Translations under genes and position numbers: made by a program
Source: Bacteroidota bacterium
Lineage (GTDB): Bacteria; Bacteroidota; Bacteroidia; B-17B0; Aurantibacillaceae
Direction of reading: 5' to 3'
NCBI GenBank assembly: GCA_030684395.1
Contig: JAUXTT010000012.1
Location: 1 to 64,000, forward strand
DNA length: 64,000 nt
Notes under the pieces: generated by a model
Database searches by the model: none
Seen by the model: the letters and a program-made list of their open reading frames with translations, nothing else
Told to the model about the DNA's origin: nothing
Shown: positions 26,199 to 34,015 of the stretch, one piece after another
How positions within the stretch are numbered: the stretch's first letter is position 1
How the letters are laid out: each line of letters opens with the position of its first letter

Positions 26199-28454
26199 TT
26201 ATTCTACAATTATCTTTCTTATGATTGAATTGCCATCAATAGTAAGTTTCGCAAAATAAATACCAGAAGCAAGTTTTTGATTAGCTCCGAAAGCGTAATT
26301 ATAAGAGCCAACGTTTAAATTTGAATTAACTGCTGTTTCAAGCGTTTTACCTAAAAGGTCAACCAACTCCAGTTTAACTGAATGTTTCTCAGTAAGGTCA
26401 AAAGAAACATGCATGTTACCATTATTTGGATTTGGGAATACAGTGTAATTTAATTGATTTTCCAGGTGTTCTATTATTCCAACACCATTGTTCGACATAT
26501 TTATATCATCAATGTAAATATTATTACTTTCTCCGCTATCATCAGAAGTAAACACAAACTTGAACATTACATTTGTTTGAGCCTGCACTGCTGATATAGC
26601 AACTGTTTCTGTTCTCCATTGAGTAGATAAAGTTGGAACAAAAGCACTTGTATTTGCGCCTGTAACGTTTGCTAAAGCGGATCCGGCTTTGTTATAACGT
26701 TGAGTCCATGTTTGTCCACAATTGATGGAAGAATATACCTGAAGCCTCTCACTTGCAGTGGTAGTTTTACGTTGGTGAGACAGTTTGAAAGTGAATGTTA
26801 CGCCCGGAGTAGCTGCATTGATTGCGGCAATGTTGTATGATGGAGTATAAAAAGTTTCAACAGCACTGGTAGTATTAGTGAAATTGTTGATCATCATTGA
26901 TTGTGTTCCTGTTAAAGCTGCGGTACCTGTTTGCGCCCAACCCGGACCACCATTAGTGTTATCCACTGTCCAATCCGCATTTGGTACAGTAATACTTTCA
27001 AAACTTTCTACCAAAGCAGTTTGATTGGTAGCAGTACTGCTGTAAACGGTTATGTAACCGGCTTTTGTTATTGTGTTTGATCCTGCAGAGTTGGTTGCAG
27101 TATAAGTTACAGCATATACTCCAGGAGTTGCATATGTTACAACTGGGTTTTCATCTATTGAAGTAGAAGGCGTTCCACCCGGGAAATCCCAGTTCCATGA
27201 TGTAGCTACCGCATTCTGAGTGCTATCAGCAAATGTAACATTTGCTCCTGTACACGCATATCTTTTATCTGCACCAAAGTCAGCCACCGGAGCACAAACC
27301 TGCTGAACCCTGATACCTGTATTAATTTTGTTAGTAGAGGAAACTAACGTGCTTCTTCCTGATGTTGTTAACGTTAGCGTATAACGCATTCTTCTGCACT
27401 GCCCTAATGTAAACATCTTTGGGCAAGATGAATAATCCATAATATTTTCAACGTTTGCGTAATTGCTTGCATCACAAGAGTTCGGTGTAGCTGCCGGGCA
27501 AGTACTGAAAAATCCTAAAGTAATTGGTGTATCATCAATTGCACCGTATGGAGGAACATTACCCAAATTATCATTTCCACAACTTACACCCGGTTGATTT
27601 GTGCTACCAAATGTATGGGCTAAATTTAGCCAATGGCCAATTTCATGAGCTAAAGAACGAACTTCTTTACTTGGAATATCAAGGAAACTCGAGTTATAAA
27701 TAATGCAATCATTGGCATTGCCTGATGGCCAGGTTCCCGGTCGATAGGTATAACCAACAATGGTTCCACCTCCTCCGCCACCTCCGTCAGTAATACTTTT
27801 TACTAAATAAATATTCATATACTTTCTTGGATCCCACTTTCCTGAGGTGGTACCTGTATATGCGGGTGAAGAAGATGTTTGATCCCAAACAGTGTTTGCA
27901 TCGTAATGTCTGATAATTCCATTAGTACAATTTCCTAAAGGATCTTTGGTAGCTAACATAAATGTAAGATTACATCCTGTTGCTCTTGCCTGAAAAAATG
28001 GCTCAATAGTAGAAGTATCAGGGTCTAACTTTTGATAATCGATATTTAATTGATTAATTACATCATAAATAACCTGATTGGAAACATTTTCACCTCCGTT
28101 TTGGTGAAGAATATGAAACACAACCGGAATAGTGTCCATTGGAGAGGGTGGATCGCTCATTACCGAGTTTTGGCCAATTATTTTATTGGCACTTGGATCA
28201 TTTTCCCAAGCGCCCATTGCCTTTTGAGCAGCTTCATAACGAGCCTTAGCTTCCGGATCTTTTGCAAACAATGCATTCATAGCTTCATCCGTCCCACAAC
28301 GATGTGACCCTGTAGAATGTTTGTGCCCTTCATCCTGAATAGCAATTGTATTTAACTTTTGATTTTTTACCAAACTAACTTTTTTTCCTGTTTGAGCATT
28401 TAAAACAGAAAACCCTACCACCAAAGCAGCACTTAAAAATATACTTTTAACCAT
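26199..28454 (-). CDS. Secreted M43-type metalloprotease with T9SS type A domain, paralogue 3
   Basis: A 751-residue protein with a signal peptide, a longer prosegment ending 'HRCGTDEAMNALF', an M43 catalytic domain with HEIGHWLNLAH (about residues 270-280) and 'NVENIMDYSSC', a PKD domain, a jelly-roll domain and a type A sorting domain ending 'NSIIRKIIVE'. A run of seven or eight glycines lies about 25 residues before 'YTYRPGTW', absent in the two paralogues. It is encoded by GGA/GGT codons and looks like a microsatellite expansion. It is the upstream member of the tandem array. Confidence 0.95.
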   Translation of the reverse strand: MVKSIFLSAALVVGFSVLNAQTGKKVSLVKNQKLNTIAIQDEGHKHSTGSHRCGTDEAMNALFAKDPEAKARYEAAQKAMGAWENDPSANKIIGQNSVMSDPPSPMDTIPVVFHILHQNGGENVSNQVIYDVINQLNIDYQKLDPDTSTIEPFFQARATGCNLTFMLATKDPLGNCTNGIIRHYDANTVWDQTSSSPAYTGTTSGKWDPRKYMNIYLVKSITDGGGGGGGTIVGYTYRPGTWPSGNANDCIIYNSSFLDIPSKEVRSLAHEIGHWLNLAHTFGSTNQPGVSCGNDNLGNVPPYGAIDDTPITLGFFSTCPAATPNSCDASNYANVENIMDYSSCPKMFTLGQCRRMRYTLTLTTSGRSTLVSSTNKINTGIRVQQVCAPVADFGADKRYACTGANVTFADSTQNAVATSWNWDFPGGTPSTSIDENPVVTYATPGVYAVTYTATNSAGSNTITKAGYITVYSSTATNQTALVESFESITVPNADWTVDNTNGGPGWAQTGTAALTGTQSMMINNFTNTTSAVETFYTPSYNIAAINAATPGVTFTFKLSHQRKTTTASERLQVYSSINCGQTWTQRYNKAGSALANVTGANTSAFVPTLSTQWRTETVAISAVQAQTNVMFKFVFTSDDSGESNNIYIDDINMSNNGVGIIEHLENQLNYTVFPNPNNGNMHVSFDLTEKHSVKLELVDLLGKTLETAVNSNLNVGSYNYAFGANQKLASGIYFAKLTIDGNSIIRKIIVE

Positions 28455-28547
28455 GTTATAATTCGATTAATTTTCGATAAATAAAGATAATAAAAATTAC
28501 TTAAAAAAGCAATTTAACAATTAAAGGAAAAAATTGAGGTTAAGCGG

Positions 28548-29687
28548 TTATTTTAGGGCATTTTTGAGATCCTCAATCAAATCTTCTACATCCTCTACAC
28601 CTACGCTTAATCGCAATAAATTATCGACTACTCCCGCTTTTTCACGTTCTGATTTAGGAATGGAAGCATGCGTCATTGTTGCCGGGTGGTTAATTAACGA
28701 CTCTACTCCACCTAAAGATTCTGCTAAAGAAAAAACTTCAAAAGACGAAGCGACCTTAAAAGTGTCTTCTAAAGATGCATTTTTGAGCACAATAGATAGC
28801 ATTCCGCCAAAATCTTTCATCTGTTTTTTAGCAATATGATGATTAGGATGGTCTTCAAATCCGGGCCAGTATATTTTTTCTATCCGTGGATGTGTCTTCA
28901 AAAACTCAGCAACTTTTCTTCCATTGTAACAATGACGTTCCATTCTTAAATGAAGAGTTTTAATTCCACGCATCACAAGGAAACTATCCATTGGTCCGGG
29001 ATTTGCACCACAACTGTTTAAAATGAAATATATTTTTTCGTGAAGAGCATCGCTATTGGTAATTAAGGCTCCCATTACCACATCACTATGCCCGCCCAAA
29101 TACTTGGTTACCGAATGCATTACAATGTCTGCACCCAAAGCTAAAGGGTTTTGCAGGTAAGGGCTGGCAAAAGTATTATCAACTGCCAACAATAAATTAT
29201 TTTCTTTCGCAATTTTAGAACACGCTTCTATGTCTATAATTTGCATGGTAGGATTGGTTGGTGTTTCAGCCCAAATTAATTTTGTATTTGAGTTGATATA
29301 TTTCTTGATATTTTCTGAATTTGTGAGATTAATAAAATGAAACTTTATTCCATAAACCTCATAAATTTTAGTGAACATGCGATATGAACCTCCATATAAA
29401 TCATCACCTGTAATTACTTCATCGCCCGGTTTTAACATACGCATTACAGCATCAGTTGCGCCCATTCCACTACTAAAACATACACAGTGTTTTCCATCTT
29501 CCAATGCGGCAATGTTTTTTTGTAACGCTTCACGTGTAGGATTTTTACCTCGTGCATAACCGTAACCTTTGTTTACCCCGGGAGATTCCTGAACGTAGGT
29601 TGATGTTTGAAAGATAGGAGTCATAATAGCTCCGGTTGTTGGATCTGGCTCTGCGCCTGCATGTATTGCTTTGGTTCCGAATTTCAT
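28548..29687 (-). CDS. Trans-sulfuration PLP enzyme (cystathionine gamma-synthase/lyase type)
   Basis: A 379-residue Cys/Met metabolism PLP enzyme. 'GYGYARGKNPTREALQ', 'SSGMGATDAV', 'DDLYGGSYR', 'DNTFASPYLQNPL' and the lysine motif 'HSVTKYLGGHSDVV' are all intact. The family includes gamma-synthase (MetB), gamma-lyase and beta-lyase; the motifs do not separate them with certainty. No SAM riboswitch is visible upstream, in contrast to metH in this window, which slightly favours a role in cysteine formation or lyase activity (inference). It is monocistronic. Confidence 0.9.
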   Translation of the reverse strand: MKFGTKAIHAGAEPDPTTGAIMTPIFQTSTYVQESPGVNKGYGYARGKNPTREALQKNIAALEDGKHCVCFSSGMGATDAVMRMLKPGDEVITGDDLYGGSYRMFTKIYEVYGIKFHFINLTNSENIKKYINSNTKLIWAETPTNPTMQIIDIEACSKIAKENNLLLAVDNTFASPYLQNPLALGADIVMHSVTKYLGGHSDVVMGALITNSDALHEKIYFILNSCGANPGPMDSFLVMRGIKTLHLRMERHCYNGRKVAEFLKTHPRIEKIYWPGFEDHPNHHIAKKQMKDFGGMLSIVLKNASLEDTFKVASSFEVFSLAESLGGVESLINHPATMTHASIPKSEREKAGVVDNLLRLSVGVEDVEDLIEDLKNALK

Positions 29688-29705
29688 GTTGTTGTTTGTT
29701 TTTTA

Positions 29706-29741
29706 CCACGGAGACACAGAAGACTCTGAGTTTCACGGAGG
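29706..29741. repeat. 'CACGGAG/CACAGAG' type intergenic repeat
   Basis: CCACGGAGACACAGAAGACT followed by CTGAGTTTCACGGAGG is one more degenerate member of the dispersed CACAGAG/CACTAAG repeat set. It sits directly upstream of the trans-sulfuration enzyme start. Confidence 0.5.
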
Positions 29742-29858
29742 ATAGTTTTAATTATTTATTAATTATAAAATCAGTAGTTAGTTTATTAGTTATGTTGTTC
29801 TTAGCCTGATCGCCTTAAATTACTACTTTCGTGGGCGAATTTACAAATTAAAGTTTCA

Positions 29859-30203
29859 ATGAAGAAAATATACTACCTCTCCACATGCAGTACTTGCTCA
29901 CGAATTATTAACGAATTAGGAATAAAGCCTAAGAAATTCGAAATGCAGGATATAAAAACGGAGCCGATTACCGAGAAACAATTGGATGAAATGGCTGCTA
30001 TGAGTGGAAGTTATGAAAGTTTGTTCAGCAGGGTTGCATTAAAATACAAAACACTGGAGGTTAAACCTTCTAAAGAAAAAGAATACAAAAATCTGATCCT
30101 GGAAGAATACACTTTTTTGAAACGACCGGTTATTATAGTTGATAAAAAGATTTTCGTTGGAAACTCTAAGAGTGTGATTGCCGAAGCGAAAAAATCCATG
30201 TAA
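29859..30203 (+). CDS. ArsC/Spx-like thioredoxin-fold protein
   Basis: A 114-residue ArsC-family protein with 'YYLSTCSTCSRII' (Cys10 and Cys13) near the N-terminus and 'FLKRPVIIVDKKIFVGNS' near the C-terminus, the cis-Pro region of the thioredoxin fold. The family covers glutaredoxin-dependent arsenate reductases and Spx/MgsR-type redox regulators. A CxxC rather than a single Cys, no ars genes nearby and the short length favour a general redox or YffB-like role over arsenate resistance. It is divergent from the trans-sulfuration gene. Confidence 0.85.
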   Translation: MKKIYYLSTCSTCSRIINELGIKPKKFEMQDIKTEPITEKQLDEMAAMSGSYESLFSRVALKYKTLEVKPSKEKEYKNLILEEYTFLKRPVIIVDKKIFVGNSKSVIAEAKKSM

Positions 30204-30232
30204 TACAATGGCATGCAGATGACGCAGATTTT

Positions 30233-31615
30233 TTAATTCATTGTTTTTAAGAGTCCTTCCAGATTTACATCTGATTGCTCTCCGGTTTGCATATTCTTCA
30301 GTTTGAAGGTTTTGTTATTCATCTCTTCGCTTCCAACTATACATACAAATGGTATTTTCTTTTTATCAGCGTAATCAAACTGTTTGTTCAGTTTCTTATT
30401 ATTATCGGGATACAATTCGCATGAAATATTTTCTTTTCGAAGTTTAGCCACAAATGGCAAAATATAATTTTGTTCTGTTTCTCCAAAGTTAACGAACATC
30501 AACTTTACCGAGGTTGATTGGTTAATGCTTTCCGGAAATAAATTAGCATCGTTCATTACATCAAAAATTCTGTCGATACCAAATGAAATTCCTACTCCAC
30601 TCATGTTTTTTAATCCAAAAATCCCGGTAAGGTCATCATATCGTCCACCTCCTGTGATACTGCTACTTAAACTCCCCACATTTGCCTTAACTTCAAAAAT
30701 TGCCCCTGTATAATAGTTCAGCCCACGCGCTAAAGTAATATCAACTTCAAGGATTGATGTTGACAAACCCAGTTCACCAATGGCATCAAGCACAATTGCC
30801 ACTTCCTTAATACCTTTCATTCCAACTTCACTGGCAGAAAGGATATTTTCCAACATCACTAATTTCTCTTCATTACTTCCACTGATCTCAAATACAGGTT
30901 TCAATTTTTCGATCGCTTCATTTGAAAGTCCCTTCTCAGAAAGTTCCTTTATAACATTATCAACTCCGATCTTATCCAGCTTATCAATAGCTACAGTGAT
31001 ATCAATGATCTTATCTGCTTCACCTATAATCTCTGCGATACCACTCAATATTTTTCTGTTATTGATTTTAATGGTGGCAGCTAATTTCAGATCAGTGTAC
31101 ACATCATCCATCAGTTTCACAAGATCCACTTCATTCATTAGTGAGTTACTTCCTATCATATCTGCATCGCACTGAAAAAATTCACGGTAACGACCCTTTT
31201 GAGGTTTGTCGGCTCTCCACACCGGTTGAATCTGATAACGTTTAAATGGAAATGTAATATCATTTTGGTGCATTACGACATAACGGGCAAAGGGAACTGT
31301 CAGATCGTAGCGCAATGCACGTTCTGTAAGTATATCTGTATTACGGGAACTTTCTAAACTCAAATTAAATTCTTTTAGCAAATCTTCCTTTTTGCTGGAT
31401 TCATGCATTCTTGAGTTTAAAATTTTAAAAAGCAACTGATCTCCTTCTTCTCCATACTTTCCTGTAAGAGTTGAAAGGTTTTCCATGGCAGGAGTTTCAA
31501 TTTGTTCGAAACCGTACAAATTAAAATACTTTTTGATGGTGTCAAAAATGTAATTTCTTTTTTGCATTTCTACCGGTGAAAAATCGCGGGTTCCTCTTGG
31601 AATGGATGGTTTCAT
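30233..31615 (-). CDS. hisS: Histidine-tRNA ligase
   Basis: A 460-residue class II aminoacyl-tRNA synthetase that charges tRNA-His. Motifs are present in order: '[10 protein letters not shown]' at the N-terminus, motif 2 '[27 protein letters not shown]', the His-specific '[14 protein letters not shown]', motif 3 '[12 protein letters not shown]', and a C-terminal anticodon-binding domain (from about 370). Length is typical for Bacteroidota HisRS. It is monocistronic between two convergent or tandem neighbours. Confidence 0.97.
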   Translation of the reverse strand: MKPSIPRGTRDFSPVEMQKRNYIFDTIKKYFNLYGFEQIETPAMENLSTLTGKYGEEGDQLLFKILNSRMHESSKKEDLLKEFNLSLESSRNTDILTERALRYDLTVPFARYVVMHQNDITFPFKRYQIQPVWRADKPQKGRYREFFQCDADMIGSNSLMNEVDLVKLMDDVYTDLKLAATIKINNRKILSGIAEIIGEADKIIDITVAIDKLDKIGVDNVIKELSEKGLSNEAIEKLKPVFEISGSNEEKLVMLENILSASEVGMKGIKEVAIVLDAIGELGLSTSILEVDITLARGLNYYTGAIFEVKANVGSLSSSITGGGRYDDLTGIFGLKNMSGVGISFGIDRIFDVMNDANLFPESINQSTSVKLMFVNFGETEQNYILPFVAKLRKENISCELYPDNNKKLNKQFDYADKKKIPFVCIVGSEEMNNKTFKLKNMQTGEQSDVNLEGLLKTMN

Positions 31616-31717
31616 TACTTCAGAATTAATTGAAGGGCGAAATTAAGAATTAATGGGGAATTACGAGTGTCACAAACTTATTTTCCTTAGTATTGGATTG
31701 ATTAAAGTTAAAATAAA

Positions 31718-31743
31718 AAGGTCATCGGGAAACCGATGACCTT
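31718..31743 (-). terminator. Terminator of the phosphohexomutase gene
   Basis: AAGGTCATCGG and CCGATGACCTT form an 11-bp perfect stem with a 4-nt loop. On the minus strand it is followed by a T-rich tract and begins about 22 nt after the stop at 31765. Confidence 0.9.
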
Positions 31744-31764
31744 CAAAAAATAAGATCTAAACCA

Positions 31765-33171
31765 TTACCCCAACAAAACCTTCTTCACATCAGCTAAAAT
31801 ATCAAAAGCTGTTTCTTTGTCTTTAGCTTCCGCATAAGTTCTTAAAACGGGCTCAGTACCCGATGCACGGATCATTGTCCAGGTATTATCATCAAAGAAA
31901 AATTTGAATCCGTCAAGATCTTCAATACGCTGTACTTTGTATTTTCCGAATTCCTTGTATTCGCCTTTTTTGCATTTTTCAACGATAGCATTTTTTAATG
32001 CATCATCAATTTGTAAGTCGTTACGTTCAAACCAAAATGTTCCGGTAATATCGTAAACTTCCTGAATCAATTGTTTTAAACTCTTACCTGTTTTGGCCAT
32101 AAATTCCCACAGTGTTAATCCCATCCAGATTCCATCGCGCTCAGGGATATGCCCTTTGATTGCTATTCCTCCACTCTCTTCACCTCCAACCAATACATCT
32201 TCGGTTACCATGATGCCACATATATATTTGAACCCGATCTTCACTACATCTAATGGCAAGTTATAATGTGCGCACATGTTATTGATCTTCACCGTAGTTG
32301 AAAAAGCGGTACACACTTTTGCTCTTTGCCCCTTATATTTAACCAGGTAATGGATTAATAATAAAATGATGTGATGAGAATCAACAAAGTTTCCTTCGTT
32401 ATCGTACAATCCAATACGATCGGCATCTCCATCGGTACATAAGCCGCAATCAATATTACCGCTTGTTTTAATCAGGTTCGAGAACTCCAATAGATTTTTA
32501 TGAATTGGCTCCGGTGCCTGTCCCATAAAGCTTGGATTGTAATCACCGTGCAAATGAACAATGTCCGGGAACAAACGTTTCATTACACGTTGCCCTGCTC
32601 CGTACATACTGTCGTATGCAAGCTTTAAGCCAGAATTTTTGATAGCATTCAGGTCAAAGCTCTCTTCCACTCTCTTTACATACAGATCTTCCAATGGAGC
32701 AATGATCAGTTGCCCGTTTTTCTCTGCCGCAGCAAGATCAACCGTTTCGTAATTGGTGTTTGCTTTCTCAGGAATAATGTCTTCTACTTCCTGAACATGC
32801 TCCGGCATCAAAGGTCCGCCATAACTTCCTTTTAATTTATAACCATTGTATGATGGAGGGTTGTGACTTGCTGTAAGTATAATTCCTAAGCTTGCTTTGT
32901 AATGAACTGTTCCTAATGAAACCATTGGTGTAGAAACAAAATCTTTTGCGAGATATACTTTGATTCCATGATCCAGTAAAACCCTTGTAGTGGTTTCTGC
33001 AAACAACTCACCGGCAAAGCGGCAATCGTGGCCAACTACAACCGATGGATCCTTAAAGTTCTTTTTTAACCAAACTGCTGTTGCCTCTGTAACACGTGCA
33101 ACATTCTCAACTGTGAAATCTTTTGCTATGATGGCTCTCCAACCGTCAGTTCCAAATTTAATTTTTGTCAT
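31765..33171 (-). CDS. Phosphoglucomutase/phosphomannomutase family protein
   Basis: A 468-residue alpha-D-phosphohexomutase. The phosphoserine loop 'GIILTASHNPPSYNGYK', the metal loop 'CTDGDADRIGL', the sugar loop 'VGGEESGG' and the phosphate loop 'RASGTEPVLRTYAEA' all appear in order. The enzyme interconverts hexose 1- and 6-phosphates and feeds glycan precursor synthesis. Specificity (glucose, mannose or glucosamine) cannot be set from these motifs. The start at 33171 gives the conserved 'KIKFGTDGWR' N-terminus and lies only 4 nt after a TATATTTG element, suggesting a leaderless mRNA. Confidence 0.94.
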   Translation of the reverse strand: MTKIKFGTDGWRAIIAKDFTVENVARVTEATAVWLKKNFKDPSVVVGHDCRFAGELFAETTTRVLLDHGIKVYLAKDFVSTPMVSLGTVHYKASLGIILTASHNPPSYNGYKLKGSYGGPLMPEHVQEVEDIIPEKANTNYETVDLAAAEKNGQLIIAPLEDLYVKRVEESFDLNAIKNSGLKLAYDSMYGAGQRVMKRLFPDIVHLHGDYNPSFMGQAPEPIHKNLLEFSNLIKTSGNIDCGLCTDGDADRIGLYDNEGNFVDSHHIILLLIHYLVKYKGQRAKVCTAFSTTVKINNMCAHYNLPLDVVKIGFKYICGIMVTEDVLVGGEESGGIAIKGHIPERDGIWMGLTLWEFMAKTGKSLKQLIQEVYDITGTFWFERNDLQIDDALKNAIVEKCKKGEYKEFGKYKVQRIEDLDGFKFFFDDNTWTMIRASGTEPVLRTYAEAKDKETAFDILADVKKVLLG

Positions 33172-33175
33172 ACTG

Positions 33176-33183
33176 CAAATATA
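33176..33183 (-). promoter_or_regulatory. TATATTTG -7 element next to the phosphohexomutase start
   Basis: A minus-strand TATATTTG ends 4 nt before the ATG at 33171. With the usual distance to the transcription start, the mRNA would begin at or within a few bases of the AUG. No good TTTG is seen at -33. Confidence 0.45.
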
Positions 33184-33208
33184 ATTATTAATATTATTTA
33201 ATTTTTAT

Positions 33209-34012
33209 TTAGAATAAATAACCGCAGCCTAAATAAAAAGTTGCGAGGTCCCGTGCGTTTAGTCTTTTTGCTATAGTTGTGGTAACATACTGAAATCTTC
33301 TTTCACTTGAAGTATTATTAAAATCTTCCGGCTTGGTTGGAAGAAAAAAACTTACTCCCCTGTTTACAATAATTCTATCATTAAATATGCGGTTCATTCC
33401 GAAACTGAATCCCCACCCAAAAGAATGGGTTTTGTAATATCCTCTTTCAGTAGCTAATATTGCTTGCTTACCTGTATACGGCGACAATGTTTCACTTACT
33501 AACTCCGTATCGGTGAATTTCCCCATCATGCTGCAATAACCCATGTTGATCTTAAAATATTTACCAAACGGGGCAAGTGCATTCTTCCCGTAAAAAGTTA
33601 AACTTCCCTGATAATAATGCCCGAAAACATTCAACTGTTTTCTATTGAATGAGTATGTATTTACCTCTCCTGTAGCAGCATCCGTAATATCCTCATCAAA
33701 ACTAAAATAATCCTTAGATGCAGCAAAACTGTACATAAAGGCAATAGCGAATTTACGTCCCACTACCCTCTCCAGGTGTAAAGAATGGGTTGTATTAAAA
33801 GGAATCATAATTGATTCTTCAGCGGTTCCGCTAGGATAAGATCCCGTTTGTGATGGAAAAACCCTGTTTAAAAATGTAGGTCTTTTAAGTGCCGGACCAA
33901 TATTTATCTGATAATTAATAAAATTTCTTTTTCCCTGATAACCTGGCACAATTTGGGCTTCAGAATAAAAAAAACTTGCACCCAAAACAGCTATAAAAAT
34001 AAATTTTCTCAT
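33209..34012 (-). CDS. Predicted outer-membrane beta-barrel protein, unknown family
   Basis: A 267-residue protein with a signal peptide (cleavage after Ser-Glu-Ala-Gln, about residue 19). The mature part has alternating amphipathic strands, many aromatic residues and an aromatic C-terminal end ('TFYLGCGYLF'), as expected for a small outer-membrane barrel. No known family is recognised. It starts 3 bp after the stop of the secreted M48 protease gene, so the two are co-transcribed and may act together in envelope maintenance (inference). Confidence 0.75.
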   Translation of the reverse strand: MRKFIFIAVLGASFFYSEAQIVPGYQGKRNFINYQINIGPALKRPTFLNRVFPSQTGSYPSGTAEESIMIPFNTTHSLHLERVVGRKFAIAFMYSFAASKDYFSFDEDITDAATGEVNTYSFNRKQLNVFGHYYQGSLTFYGKNALAPFGKYFKINMGYCSMMGKFTDTELVSETLSPYTGKQAILATERGYYKTHSFGWGFSFGMNRIFNDRIIVNRGVSFFLPTKPEDFNNTSSERRFQYVTTTIAKRLNARDLATFYLGCGYLF

Positions 34013-34015
34013 GCC

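Noticed and set aside
28482-28489. TATCTTTA as promoter of protease paralogue 3
   Set aside because: The last base deviates from TAnnTTTG and the -33 element is unclear; left out of the feature list.
29859-30203. Arsenate resistance function for the ArsC-like gene
   Set aside because: No ars operon partners, and the CxxC form fits general ArsC/Spx redox relatives equally well.
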